From Arcobacter porcinus (GTDB taxonomy: Bacteria > Campylobacterota > Campylobacteria > Campylobacterales > Arcobacteraceae): 64,000 nucleotides of DNA. Each line of letters starts with the position of its first letter. The stretch's first letter is position 1. This document shows, in pieces, positions 45,418 through 54,137 of the stretch. The stretch lies in assembly GCF_004299785.2 (NCBI RefSeq), contig NZ_CP036246.2:248001-312000 (forward strand), written 5' to 3'. Position numbers and translations under genes: made by a program. The notes under the pieces were generated by a model that did not search any database, was not told the origin of the DNA, and saw only the letters and a program-made list of their open reading frames with translations.

Positions 45418-45783
45418 ATGATTTTAGGAGCTTGTCCATATTGTGATGATGGACAAATTGAAGTTAGAAAAAAAGAGGTAAGAGGAAAAAAGGTTGAGCT
45501 TTATGCTTGTTCAAATGCTTCATGGATAAGTGAAGATGGAGAATTCTTTGAATTAACTAGCTCTTCAAAATGTGGATTTAGAATTTGGCAAAATGCTTTA
45601 AGTAGATATGGACACTATTTAAAGCATAGTGAAATAAGGTCTTTACTAAATAATGAAGATGTAGAATTAAAGTTTAAAAGTCAAAAAAGATTTGGACAAA
45701 AAGAACGAAAAGATTACTACAAAAAAGTAGTTTTACACGAAGAATATGGTGTTCAAATTATATTTGATGATGATTTCTCTTAA
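45418..45783 (+). CDS. Zinc-ribbon protein, topoisomerase C-terminal-like
   Basis: 121 residues. GACPYCDDG (Cys5, Cys8), then YACSNASW and SSKCGFRIW complete a four-Cys ribbon like the toprim-associated zinc fingers at the C-termini of topoisomerases. The remainder (LSRYGHYLKHSEIRSLLNNE) resembles the same region. No catalytic domain is present, so it is a stand-alone ribbon and may bind nucleic acid. It starts 2 bases after RidA and is probably co-transcribed. Its stop lies just before the 30-bp palindrome. Confidence 0.65.
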   Translation: MILGACPYCDDGQIEVRKKEVRGKKVELYACSNASWISEDGEFFELTSSSKCGFRIWQNALSRYGHYLKHSEIRSLLNNEDVELKFKSQKRFGQKERKDYYKKVVLHEEYGVQIIFDDDFS

Positions 45784-45784
45784 A

Positions 45785-45814
45785 ATTATGACGATGATTA
45801 ATCATCGTCATAAT
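45785..45814. terminator. Perfect 30-bp palindrome between convergent genes
   Basis: ATTATGACGATGATT followed by its exact reverse complement. The right half encodes the last codons (HYDDD) of the minus-strand gene ending at 45798. It can form a 15-bp hairpin in either transcript. There is no long T run, so it is a weak intrinsic terminator or an mRNA 3'-end stabiliser. Confidence 0.6.
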
Positions 45815-46028
45815 GACCTTTACTATTTGGTGCAAAATCATCTTCTGCATAATCAAAGTTATCGTAATCATCATAATCAACTGTAAAAATTTTTGGATAA
45901 CCCAATTTTACTAACTCTTTATCAATATTTTCTTCACTCAATCTATTTTTTATTCTACTCATTATAAGCTCGATATCTTCTTCTTTTATATCATTTGCTC
46001 TTAATTCATAAATAATAGCTAAACTCAT
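45798..46028 (-). CDS. Small acidic protein, unknown
   Basis: 76 residues from ATG 46028, chosen over an in-frame TTG 12 bases upstream because GAGGGA lies at SD distance from the ATG. The N-terminal half (LAIIYELRANDIKEEDIELI) looks helical. The C-terminal third is Asp/Tyr-rich (VDYDDYDNFDYAEDDFAP). No family was recognised. It is likely co-transcribed with the peptidase, whose stop is about 16 bases downstream of its start codon side on the same strand. Confidence 0.6.
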   Translation of the reverse strand: MSLAIIYELRANDIKEEDIELIMSRIKNRLSEENIDKELVKLGYPKIFTVDYDDYDNFDYAEDDFAPNSKGHYDDD

Positions 46029-46043
46029 TTTTTCCCTCAAAAA

Positions 46044-47138
46044 TTAAAATTGTTTTGAAAAGTTTTTAATATAAAAACTACTTAAAATAAAAATAACAGA
46101 TTTCACAGACAATATATTTGCTGTTTCATCAACAGTATGGTAACCAGTTGTAGGTATTTGTAATGTAGTTCCTTGAATAGATCCATTTGATTCTAAAATA
46201 ATTCTTCCAAGTTCTGTACTTCCAATACTTAAAGGTTTTAATCCATTTTTTACTCTTAAAATATTCTTCTCTTTTAAGAAATTATCTTTACAAGAAAAAG
46301 ATATTTTATTTTTTTTACAAAAAGACTTTATCTCTTTTAATAGTGGTGATTTAAATTTTGCATTTGCATCTTTATTTCTTAGAACTATCTGCTGATTGTT
46401 TGCTTCTTCTCTAGTATCAAAAGGGCTTGTATCAAGAACAATTAATCTATTTGTAGAGAGTTTGTTTTTTTTAAACCATTCATTGATAAATCTCCAGCTT
46501 TTTCCAGCTTCTTCTTGAGCTGTAAAAAATGCTGTTCCTTGAAATCCATTTTGGTATAGATATAAAATTATGGCTGCACTAATAACATTATCAAGTTGAG
46601 CTGAAATTAAATTTTCTTCTTGTTTTAGTTTATCCACAAAAGCAATAGGAGTGCTAGGAACTAAATGATTTAAACCTTCAATTTCAAAAATTAGATTATT
46701 TATCTCTTCTTTCAAAAAAGCATCTTTTATTTTTCCCATACCTAAATATCCACCATTAAATGGATCATAAGCATGAACATCTTGATTTATATATCTTTTA
46801 GAGATTAATTGAAATGTTTGTTCAGAAAGGGAATTTCCTCTTAAATCAGAGCGATTTTTTGCTAAAAAAGCAGCGAATTGGAACTCATTTGGACCAGTAC
46901 AAATTATTCCATGTCTATCAATATGAGCGCTTAAAATACCATTTGTTGGTTCATTACCAATAGCAACCAAAAGTCCATCATAGTGTTCAGTTTTTATACC
47001 CAATTCATCTAACTCTCTTTTTAAATAGAGTAAAAATGAGTGTTCAGCACCTGTTACAGAAGGAACTCTTATTAACTGTTTTAGTAAGTCAAGAAAGATA
47101 CTAAAATTCTTTTGCTCATTTAAAAATGAAGCATCCAA
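46044..47138 (-). CDS. M42/M28-type metallo-aminopeptidase
   Basis: 364 residues. Zinc-site motifs in order: LSAHIDRHG (His, Asp), an Asp in AQLDNVISAAI, QEEAG (catalytic Glu plus ligand Glu), VLDTSP (Asp), and TGYHTVDETA near the C-terminus (His). IRVPSVTGAEH at the N-terminus is typical of the family. Cytoplasmic, no signal peptide. All expected metal ligands appear present. Substrate preference cannot be stated. It is followed by the small acidic protein gene, and upstream lies IS110 copy 2. Confidence 0.82.
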   Translation of the reverse strand: MDASFLNEQKNFSIFLDLLKQLIRVPSVTGAEHSFLLYLKRELDELGIKTEHYDGLLVAIGNEPTNGILSAHIDRHGIICTGPNEFQFAAFLAKNRSDLRGNSLSEQTFQLISKRYINQDVHAYDPFNGGYLGMGKIKDAFLKEEINNLIFEIEGLNHLVPSTPIAFVDKLKQEENLISAQLDNVISAAIILYLYQNGFQGTAFFTAQEEAGKSWRFINEWFKKNKLSTNRLIVLDTSPFDTREEANNQQIVLRNKDANAKFKSPLLKEIKSFCKKNKISFSCKDNFLKEKNILRVKNGLKPLSIGSTELGRIILESNGSIQGTTLQIPTTGYHTVDETANILSVKSVIFILSSFYIKNFSKQF

Positions 47139-47310
47139 GATAACTCCTAGAGAAATTATAAAAATAGAATAATATTCTACGCAAGGAATTATAAACTAAA
47201 TTTCTGGAAATAAGCTAAATTATAGCTTAATATAAAACTAATAGTATATAGTAAATTAATCAAGTTTATTTTAATATATATTTAAAAATTTAAGGATATA
47301 CTTTTAAAGT

Positions 47311-47316
47311 TATAAT
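47311..47316 (+). promoter_or_regulatory. Displaced -10 box of the nitrite reductase gene
   Basis: TATAAT, followed in the reconstructed empty site by AATTATAAGGAAAGAATATG, which would be a short leader with SD and ATG of the gene now at 49168. IS110 copy 2 is inserted about 8 bases past the box, near the predicted transcription start, so promoter and gene are now 1.8 kb apart. The rest of 47139-47323 is AT-rich with no other feature seen. Confidence 0.5.
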
Positions 47317-47600
47317 AATTATAAGCCTTTTTATAAAGAATAACTTAAAATGAAGAGAAAATTAAAAAAGGCAATATTTTATTAACAATATATTTTTAAA
47401 GAACATTTGCAAGTAAATATTTCTTGCTGATGTTTGATTTTTGAAGTACTATTTTTAATGCAATTATCTAGAATTTTGCAAATAGTATTTTGATAATCAA
47501 ACAGTAATGTTTGGTTAAACAATTTAGTAAAGTGATAGCTTTTTTTAATGCTATCTTTTAGATTTAAGTACTAACTTGTGATCTTTTTACAATTTACTGT

Positions 47601-48830
47601 TTATGACTTAGAAAATACACGAGATGGATCATATGGAGTGTTGTATCTAAATATAGAGTAAATTATGGTTGCAAGTTTTCTAGCAACAGCAATAATTCCC
47701 TCCTGTTTGGATTTACCTTGAGACTTTTTTGTATCATAATATTGTTTTAGTTCTTTGTTGTGTAATAAACAACTAACACTTGCCATATATAAAGCATGTT
47801 TAGCTAAAGAAGAACCTCTTTTGCTTAAATGACCTGTAGATTTGGAATTACCTGAGCTATTTTCTGTTGGAAATAATCCAAGATAACCAATAAATTTAAT
47901 AGGTGTTTTAAATCTTGATAGATCTCCACATTCACTAATAACTGCAGCAATAGTTTTAGATGAAACTCCAGGAATAGTTTTTAAGTTCTCAATCAATGAA
48001 TTAGTTGGAACATCTTTTTCCTCTTTAATACCATTTTTTTCAAGAAGTGCTAATATCTCTTCTTCTAATATAGATAGTTCTTCTTGATATATTTTAAGAA
48101 GTCTAATAGAACTTTTAATAGCAATAGCTCTTGCATCTTTGGCTTTACCTGAATAAATAGAGTTTTTTGCTAACTCTAAAACCTCTATAGCCTTTTGGTT
48201 ATTAAAACTATTTCCTTGAATATGTCTAAAAATTTTAAGTATCCTGTCAACACTACTATGTTTATAGTGGTGTGCAGTTGGATATTTATCTAAAAGTGCA
48301 AGCCCTGTGATGCTAAATATATCAATAAAATTTTCAAGTTCTGGAAATGTAACTGTTACTTGAGTAAGTATTCTCTTCTTTACTTCTTTCATGTCTGATT
48401 GTATAGAAGCACGATTACGATATAAAGTTCTTAAACTCTGATATTCGTCATCAGTTACATAACCTGAACTATATTTACCATCTTTTAAAAATAAAGCTAT
48501 GATCCAAGAATCTATGTTGTCGTTTTTTACTTTCTTCATTGTGTGTTGTTCTCTATATCTAGTTGTTTGAAATGGATTTAATAGTTTAACATTAAACCCA
48601 TGAGAATTTAAAAACTCCCAAAGGTTTTCACCATAAATACCAGTTGCTTCAAGACCAATTATAAAATCATTTGTATTTGATGAAATAGTTTCAAGTTTAG
48701 TAATAAACTTTGAAAATCCATCAATACAGTTTGTAACTCTTATAGGTTTTTGTGTAACTTTTACTTCATTCTCATCAATGATAGTAACAACATGAAAGCT
48801 TTTAGCAATATCAATTCCAACATAATACAT
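47601..48830 (-). CDS. IS110-family transposase (DEDD type), copy 2
   Basis: 409 residues, identical in sequence to the copy at 19794-21023, with Asp7, Glu61, Asp104, Asp107 and the NSSGNS serine intact. The identity points to recent transposition or gene conversion. See copy 1 for domain detail. Confidence 0.96.
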   Translation of the reverse strand: MYYVGIDIAKSFHVVTIIDENEVKVTQKPIRVTNCIDGFSKFITKLETISSNTNDFIIGLEATGIYGENLWEFLNSHGFNVKLLNPFQTTRYREQHTMKKVKNDNIDSWIIALFLKDGKYSSGYVTDDEYQSLRTLYRNRASIQSDMKEVKKRILTQVTVTFPELENFIDIFSITGLALLDKYPTAHHYKHSSVDRILKIFRHIQGNSFNNQKAIEVLELAKNSIYSGKAKDARAIAIKSSIRLLKIYQEELSILEEEILALLEKNGIKEEKDVPTNSLIENLKTIPGVSSKTIAAVISECGDLSRFKTPIKFIGYLGLFPTENSSGNSKSTGHLSKRGSSLAKHALYMASVSCLLHNKELKQYYDTKKSQGKSKQEGIIAVARKLATIIYSIFRYNTPYDPSRVFSKS

Positions 48831-48851
48831 TTTTTTATACCTCGTTTATAA

Positions 48852-49143
48852 TAATCTTTAGTTGCCTAGCCTAAGCTAGATTCACAGCCTCGTTAATCTA
48901 TATGTAGTAAGTGCTATACAGCTACCTCCACAGCTTTTAATAAATGATTAACAACTAAAGATATCAACAGGCTTATATAATGTAGTTTGCTAGAATAAAT
49001 ATAAATTCAATTCCATCATTGCTACAAGGAAAAAAATGTTGTTATATCTAAAGTCATAGACTGTAAAAAGTAAAAGATTTGAAGTTAGTACTTCAATCTT
49101 AAAAGAATATATTTTTTAGCTAAAAGCTAGGTTATATATTCAT
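48852..49143 (-). ncRNA. Candidate bridge RNA of IS110 copy 2
   Basis: Same as 21045-21336. The target loop is at 48960-49048, with guide strands TTTTTTTCCT (49027-49036) and TTATATAAGCC (48970-48980). The donor loop is at 48854-48962. This copy's target, TATAAGGAAA, matches the guide pair over ten consecutive bases, better than copy 1. Confidence 0.82.
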
Positions 49144-49167
49144 AAATTTATTATACGAGGAAAGAAT

Positions 49168-50748
49168 ATGGCAGAATTATCAGCACTTGAGCAATTAAAA
49201 GCTTCAAGAAATCCTTTAAGAGTAATAGATGATATCTATAAAGAGGCTTTAGAAGGCATTCCTTTGAGTGATGAATATATTGGACTTTTGAAATGGTATG
49301 GAATGTATCCACATGTAAATAAAGATAATTTAGAAGATAAAAAATACTTTATGAAAAGAATCAAGATTGTTGATGCAAAAATGAACTTAGAACAATTAAA
49401 TATAATTGCACAAATTGGAGTTAAATTTGCTCAAAATTATATTGATTTTACAACTAGACAAAATGTACAGTACCATTTTATACAAATCAAAGATATGCCA
49501 GAGATATTTAAACTTTTAAATAGTGTTAATCTTACTTCAAGAATGGCTTCTGGAGATGGACCAAGACCAATTATGACATGTCCAGTTAGTGGAATAGCAG
49601 AAGATGAGATTATAGATGTAAAAGAGATTTTAAAAGATGTTGATAGCTATTTTGATAAACACGATGATGAGTTTTGTAATTTTCCAAGAAAATATAAGAT
49701 GGGAATAAGTGGATGTTCTCATCATTGTGCAAATCATGAAATTCAAGATTTAGCATTTACAGCTTTTAAAAATAGCGAAGGAGAAGTTTTATTTGATTTA
49801 AGTTTGGGTGGAGGATTATCAAAATCACAACAAATAGCAAGAAGATTAAATAAATATGTAACAAAAGAGCAAGTACGAGATGTTGCAGTTGTTGTTGCAA
49901 AGATATTTAGAGAACATGGAAACAGAGAGAGTAGAAATAAAGCAAGAATTAGACATCTTTTAAATGATTGGGGAGCTGAAAAGTTTGTAAATGAGATAGA
50001 AAAAGCTTTAGGATATAAACTTCAAAACGGAGATATTGAGCCAAAAATAACTCCAAGTGAAAAAAGAAATCACTTTGGAATACATAAACAAAAACAAAAA
50101 GGACTTTATTATATAGGTTTTGCCACAAATGCAGGGCGAATTGAAGCAATTAGTTTAGTAAAAATATATGAAGTTTGTAAAAAATATGAAGTTGGTGGTT
50201 TAGCATTAACTGCAACACAAAATTTTGTAATTTATGATGTAAAAGAAGATATTGTAGAAGAGTTTGCAAAAAAGATTGAAGATTTAGGTTTCCCATATAA
50301 AAATAGTGCTTTAAGAGCTAGATTACAATCATGTACAGGAAGAGAGTTTTGTAAGTTTGGAGTAACTGAAACAAAAGAGTATGTAAGAAATATTGTTGAT
50401 ATTTTAGAAGATAAAATTAAAGATTTTGATGAAGAGATTACAATAGCATTTGCAGGATGTACAAATGGATGTTCTCAACCACAAATATCAGATATTGGGC
50501 TTGTTGGTTGTATGATAAGAGATGAAAATAAAAATAGAGTTGAAGCTTATGAAATTTTATTTGGTGGAAATCTTCAAGGAAGTTCTAGTAGTTTATCTAA
50601 AAAAATAGGAGTGAAAGTTCCTGCTACAAAGGTTGTTGATTATATTGTAGGATTAGTTGAAGATTATAAAACAAAAGATGAGTTTGATACTTTTAAAGAG
50701 TATCTTTTTTCATATATTCCTTTAGAAGAAGATAAAACGGAAGACTAA
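49168..50748 (+). CDS. nirA: Ferredoxin-dependent nitrite (or sulfite) reductase
   Basis: 526-residue siroheme/4Fe-4S enzyme, cytoplasmic, reducing nitrite to ammonium with ferredoxin (or sulfite to sulfide). Both halves of the NirA/SiR repeat are present: FTTRQNVQYHFIQIKDMPEI near residue 95; the cluster and heme ligands are SCTGREFCKFGVTETK (CX5C) and FAGCTNGCSQPQISDIGLVG (CX3C). TCPVSGIAEDEIIDV and HHCANHEIQDLAF are also typical. Nitrite is favoured by FGVTETK. IS110 copy 2 ends 8 bases before the ATG, leaving a CGAGGAAAGAATATG SD; an IS256 element begins right after the stop. The native C-terminus may therefore be altered, though the length is normal. Confidence 0.85.
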   Translation: MAELSALEQLKASRNPLRVIDDIYKEALEGIPLSDEYIGLLKWYGMYPHVNKDNLEDKKYFMKRIKIVDAKMNLEQLNIIAQIGVKFAQNYIDFTTRQNVQYHFIQIKDMPEIFKLLNSVNLTSRMASGDGPRPIMTCPVSGIAEDEIIDVKEILKDVDSYFDKHDDEFCNFPRKYKMGISGCSHHCANHEIQDLAFTAFKNSEGEVLFDLSLGGGLSKSQQIARRLNKYVTKEQVRDVAVVVAKIFREHGNRESRNKARIRHLLNDWGAEKFVNEIEKALGYKLQNGDIEPKITPSEKRNHFGIHKQKQKGLYYIGFATNAGRIEAISLVKIYEVCKKYEVGGLALTATQNFVIYDVKEDIVEEFAKKIEDLGFPYKNSALRARLQSCTGREFCKFGVTETKEYVRNIVDILEDKIKDFDEEITIAFAGCTNGCSQPQISDIGLVGCMIRDENKNRVEAYEILFGGNLQGSSSSLSKKIGVKVPATKVVDYIVGLVEDYKTKDEFDTFKEYLFSYIPLEEDKTED

Positions 50749-52060
50749 GGGGACCGTTCATAATTTTGTGTCAATTAGGTAAAATAAAAAATACCAAAGG
50801 ACACAAAGATGAAAATAGAAATAGATGTAGAGCAATTTGCTAAAGATATAAAAGCTGGTAAAAGTATCGGTGGAGCAAATGGTGCTCTAGGCTCTTTAAT
50901 CAAACAATTAACAGAAGCTGCACTTGCAGCTGAGATAGATTCACATCTTGCTCAAGATTTGAGTAATAATAGAAAAAATGGATATAGCTCAAAGACTATG
51001 AAAAGTGATCATGGAACATTCGAACTAGATGTTCCAAGAGATAGAAATGGTAACTTTGAACCAGAAATTGTAAAGAAAAATCAAACAACCATGACAAGTG
51101 AAATTGAAGATAAAATATTATCTTTGTTTGCACTAGGTAATAGCTATTCACAAATAGCAAAACATATAGAGGATTTTTATTGTGTAGGCTTCTCAAAAGC
51201 TACAATAAGTGCTGTAACAGATAAAATAATACCAATGCTTAATGATTGGAAAACAAGACCTCTAGAATCAGTATATCCATTTGTGTTTCTTGATGCAATT
51301 CATTATAAAGTAAAAGAAGATGGGAAATATATCGCTAAAGCTTTTTATACAGTTTTAGGAGTTAGAGTTGATGGTAAAAAAGAGGTATTAGGACTTTACT
51401 TGAATGAAAGTGAAGGAGCAAAGTTCTGGTTACAAGTTTTAACTGATTTACAAAATAGAGGTGTTAAAGATATTCTTATTGCTTCTGTTGATGGTTTAAA
51501 AGGATTTCCAGAAGCTATAAATTCTGTATTTCCAAATACCGAAGTACAACTTTGTATAGTTCATCAAATTAGGAATTCAATTAAATATGTTGGATCTATA
51601 AACCAAAAACAATTTGCACAAGAGTTAAAATCTGTATATCAAGCTTTTACAAAAGATGAAGCATTATATGAACTTGATAAACTTGAAGAAAAATGGGGTA
51701 AAAAATACCCTATAGTATTTCAATCCTGGAGAAATAAATGGGAAAATTTAACAGTTTATTTCCAATATCCTGAAGATATAAGAAGAGTAATTTATACTAC
51801 AAATATTATTGAATCAGTACATAGACAATTTAGAACTTTAACTAAGACTAAGGGGGCTTTTCCAAATGATGATAGCTTACTAAAACTACTATTTATGGGT
51901 ATAAAAAATGCTCAAGAAAAATGGACAATGCCAATTAGAAATTGGAGTTTAACTTTGTCTCAACTAGCCATCCACTTTGAAGGACGGCTTGATGATAGTT
52001 TAAATTTATGATAGAATTTTAGGACTTATCTGATGATGACACAGAATATTGAACACTACC
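50749..52060 (+). mobile_element. IS256-family insertion sequence
   Basis: The left end begins GGGGACCGTTCATAATTTTG at 50749. The right end, read inward from 52060, begins GGTAGTGTTCAATATTCTG and continues into TGTCA. The two ends match at about 18 of 24 positions. The 8 bases outside each end (AAGACTAA and GATTTTAC) do not match, so no target duplication is left, which points to a deletion or rearrangement next to the element. It fills the space between nirA and a truncated histidine kinase. Confidence 0.85.
50809..52011 (+). CDS. IS256-family (mutator type) transposase
   Basis: 400 residues. N-terminal KNGYSSKTMKSDHGTFELDV and VPRDRNGNFEPEIVKK; the catalytic acidic triad is likely in FVFLDAIHYKV (Asp), SVDGLKGFPEAI (Asp) and the later TNIIESVHRQFRTLTKTKG (Glu); LCIVHQIRNSIKYV is the conserved family stretch between. 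AAAGGA precedes the ATG. The length is normal and unbroken, so it may be active. Confidence 0.95.
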   Translation: MKIEIDVEQFAKDIKAGKSIGGANGALGSLIKQLTEAALAAEIDSHLAQDLSNNRKNGYSSKTMKSDHGTFELDVPRDRNGNFEPEIVKKNQTTMTSEIEDKILSLFALGNSYSQIAKHIEDFYCVGFSKATISAVTDKIIPMLNDWKTRPLESVYPFVFLDAIHYKVKEDGKYIAKAFYTVLGVRVDGKKEVLGLYLNESEGAKFWLQVLTDLQNRGVKDILIASVDGLKGFPEAINSVFPNTEVQLCIVHQIRNSIKYVGSINQKQFAQELKSVYQAFTKDEALYELDKLEEKWGKKYPIVFQSWRNKWENLTVYFQYPEDIRRVIYTTNIIESVHRQFRTLTKTKGAFPNDDSLLKLLFMGIKNAQEKWTMPIRNWSLTLSQLAIHFEGRLDDSLNL

Positions 52061-53205
52061 GATTTTACATGTAAAAAACTCATATCTTCATAGGAATTTT
52101 TTAAAGTTCTTAAAGCACCTTCTATTTTCTTTGAATATTTATCTTCACCAAGATTCTCATTTTTTAGTTGTAAATTTAGATTAATAATTGAAATTGGAGT
52201 TTTTATTTCATGAATTGAGTGTTCTATAAATTTATCTTTATAGTTTAAAATATACTCTTTTTCTCTAACTTTATTTATAATGTATATAGTAACAACTCCT
52301 AAAATTAAGATAATAAAAAACAATAAATTTAAGATAAAGATTTGTTGATTAAAATATTTTTCATCAAAAACTATACTGTAAACTATTTTTGCTTCATCAA
52401 ATATTGGACTGTGTTCTAGTAAAAAATATGTTTTATTTTCACTATTTTGTTTAAAATACTTAAGATTCTTATCAAAGCTATCAAAAAGCTTTTTGCCTTT
52501 TTCAATTCTTTTTTCTATCTCTTCTAAGCTAGGTTTATATGATTTTATATTTTTAAAAATAAAATCTCCAATATAACCATCGTTAAAAATAATATATGCA
52601 TTTGTATTTATAATCTTTGTATTTTCATTAATACTTTGTTTTAAATCTTCTAAATCTTTATACAAATCATCATAAGTATAACTTATTTGTAAAACTCTAT
52701 TTGAATTTTGTAAATATGAGTCTGAATAACTTATCATCTTTTGAGAAAACATCTCAAAAACTGGAGGGGAAACACCTATTAGATTATTTTGCTTATGATT
52801 GTCAAAAAGATATTTTGCAAAACTTAAATCAAAATTTATATCAGATGGCACTGTTGTATTTTTTATAACTAGATTTTCATCTGTTATATAAATGTTATAA
52901 GGCTTATCTGGTAAACCTTGATTTATCTTTTTATAAATTTCATCCAAAGATGTATCATAAGAATTTTTATCTAAATATTTTAAAACTTCTTTATGTTTTT
53001 CAAGTAAAATCTCTTTTTTATTTGAAAACTTAAATAGTAGCTTTGTTAAAAATATACTAGTATCTTTTTGTATTTTGTAAAATACTATCTCTTGATTTTT
53101 TTTATGGTTATCACTTAAATTTATATACAATAAAAAGTAACTTATAAAAATAAATAATAAAAAAATAGAAATTATAATAAATAAAAATGTTGAAGATTTT
53201 GGCAT
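52006..53205 (-). pseudogene. Sensor histidine kinase, 3' end removed by IS256
   Basis: The N-terminal membrane segment (FLFIIISIFLLFIFISYFLL) starts from ATG 53205 with GAGAGG upstream. A periplasmic sensor region of about 250 residues follows, then a second membrane segment (FILNLLFFIILILGVVTIYI) and the HisKA box HSIHEIKTPISIINLNLQ with the phospho-His. Sequence typical of the family stops around SYEDMSFLHVK; the last ~18 residues are read from the IS256 end (52006-52060). The ATPase domain is absent, so it cannot autophosphorylate. No response regulator is adjacent. Confidence 0.88.
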
Positions 53206-53343
53206 ATAAATTATTGCCTCTCTATACAATAATTTCTAAGATTTATTAATTTGATTTTTTTGATGTTAGATTCCTTGTAAAATAATCTTTTTATTTTAGC
53301 AAACTTGTGCTTATTTAAAGAAAATAACACAAATTCCAAAATA

Positions 53344-53381
53344 TCACACAAAAGTCACATCAATACCACAGATATGTCACA
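53344..53381 (+). promoter_or_regulatory. Four-box TCACA operator, 11-bp period, before 53434
   Basis: TCACA at 53344, 53355 and 53377, and CCACA at 53366: four direct boxes exactly 11 bp apart. The last is followed by TCAATTTTATATATTTTC, where TATATA (53389-53394) can act as -10, so the last box overlaps -35. The layout is that of OmpR/PhoB-type activators. A near copy stands before 54231. Confidence 0.75.
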
Positions 53382-53433
53382 TCAATTTTATATATTTTCA
53401 ATTAATATAATTTTTATATAGGAGAATTAATAT

Positions 53434-53964
53434 ATGAACTCAAATAATCAAGTTCAAAAAACTCGTTTTGTTGTTAAAGATGCAAAAGGCATATTTTTAA
53501 CTTTTTTAGGAATAGTTCCTTCGATTTTCATTTATTATAATGGAGGAAAGGAGGCTATATTAGAAGATATATTTGGTCTTATTTTTACTGGTTTAGCTGT
53601 AATTTGTTTTCTAAGACTTAGAGCTATATGGAGTGGTGTTGTAGTTGACACTGCAAAAAATACTTTAATATATTATGGTGGGAAAAAAAGTGCAAATAGC
53701 TTTTTTGAATATTTTTCTCCCATATTTTGGTTTCAATATTTTTTACGATTTAAAGTTAAATTAAATGAAATTAGTCAAATGCATACAACAGAAGAATTTG
53801 AAAAAGGTTACGGAGAAAATAATTATAAATGGGTTTCTTATATTCAATTTGATGGAAACTTTGGATCATTTAAAATCAAATTTACAGATAAAGGAAAAAG
53901 AGACCAATTATACTCTTTAGTAAGAAGTGTAAATCAGATGGGTAGCCCAATGTTTATGGCTTAA
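53434..53964 (+). CDS. Membrane protein of unknown function
   Basis: 176 residues. Two hydrophobic segments, about 19-36 (GIFLTFLGIVPSIFIYY) and 45-62 (IFGLIFTGLAVICFLRL), are followed by a PH-like soluble part (VVDTAKNTLIYYGGKKSANSF, then WVSYIQFDGNFGSFKIKF). No family was firmly recognised. SD GGAG is 8 bases from the ATG. Its promoter carries the TCACA operator shared with 54231, so both are likely members of one regulon. The truncated histidine kinase is divergent from it. Confidence 0.7.
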   Translation: MNSNNQVQKTRFVVKDAKGIFLTFLGIVPSIFIYYNGGKEAILEDIFGLIFTGLAVICFLRLRAIWSGVVVDTAKNTLIYYGGKKSANSFFEYFSPIFWFQYFLRFKVKLNEISQMHTTEEFEKGYGENNYKWVSYIQFDGNFGSFKIKFTDKGKRDQLYSLVRSVNQMGSPMFMA

Positions 53965-53988
53965 TAATTAGATATTAGTATAAAGAAG

Positions 53989-54022
53989 CTCTCTAATATT
54001 ATGTTATATTTAGAGAGTTTTT
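53989..54022 (+). terminator. Terminator after the 53434 gene
   Basis: CTCTCTAA (53989-53996) and TTAGAGAG (54010-54017), 13-base loop, then TTTTT. Confidence 0.75.
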
Positions 54023-54137
54023 ATAAATTTAAAAGAATTTACCCTTTTCTTATCAATGCTATTGAGATTTTCATCTTTTGAATAAAGAATCAAATTCCTT
54101 TAATATCTTATTTCAAAAATATACAAATTTTAAAATA

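Larger units (their letters stand above)
47324..49159 (-). mobile_element. IS110-family insertion sequence, copy 2
   Basis: Same sequence as copy 1 at every position compared, at offset 27807 and in the same orientation. Core AG at 47324-47325 and 49158-49159. Rejoined flanks read TTATAAGGAAAGAATATG, again an SD plus start codon. Left of it is the peptidase gene, right of it the nitrite reductase gene. The hairpin and inverted-repeat features of copy 1 recur here. Confidence 0.93.

Noticed and set aside
46029-46040. TTG start four codons upstream for the small acidic protein
   Set aside because: The SD GAGGGA would lie inside the coding sequence; it is correctly spaced for ATG 46028.
19514-49163. 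The two IS110 copies as ends of a 29-kb composite transposon
   Set aside because: The DNA between holds core genes in normal order (accA, fabF, petABC, rplS and others), and each copy has its own SD target, so independent insertions are simpler.
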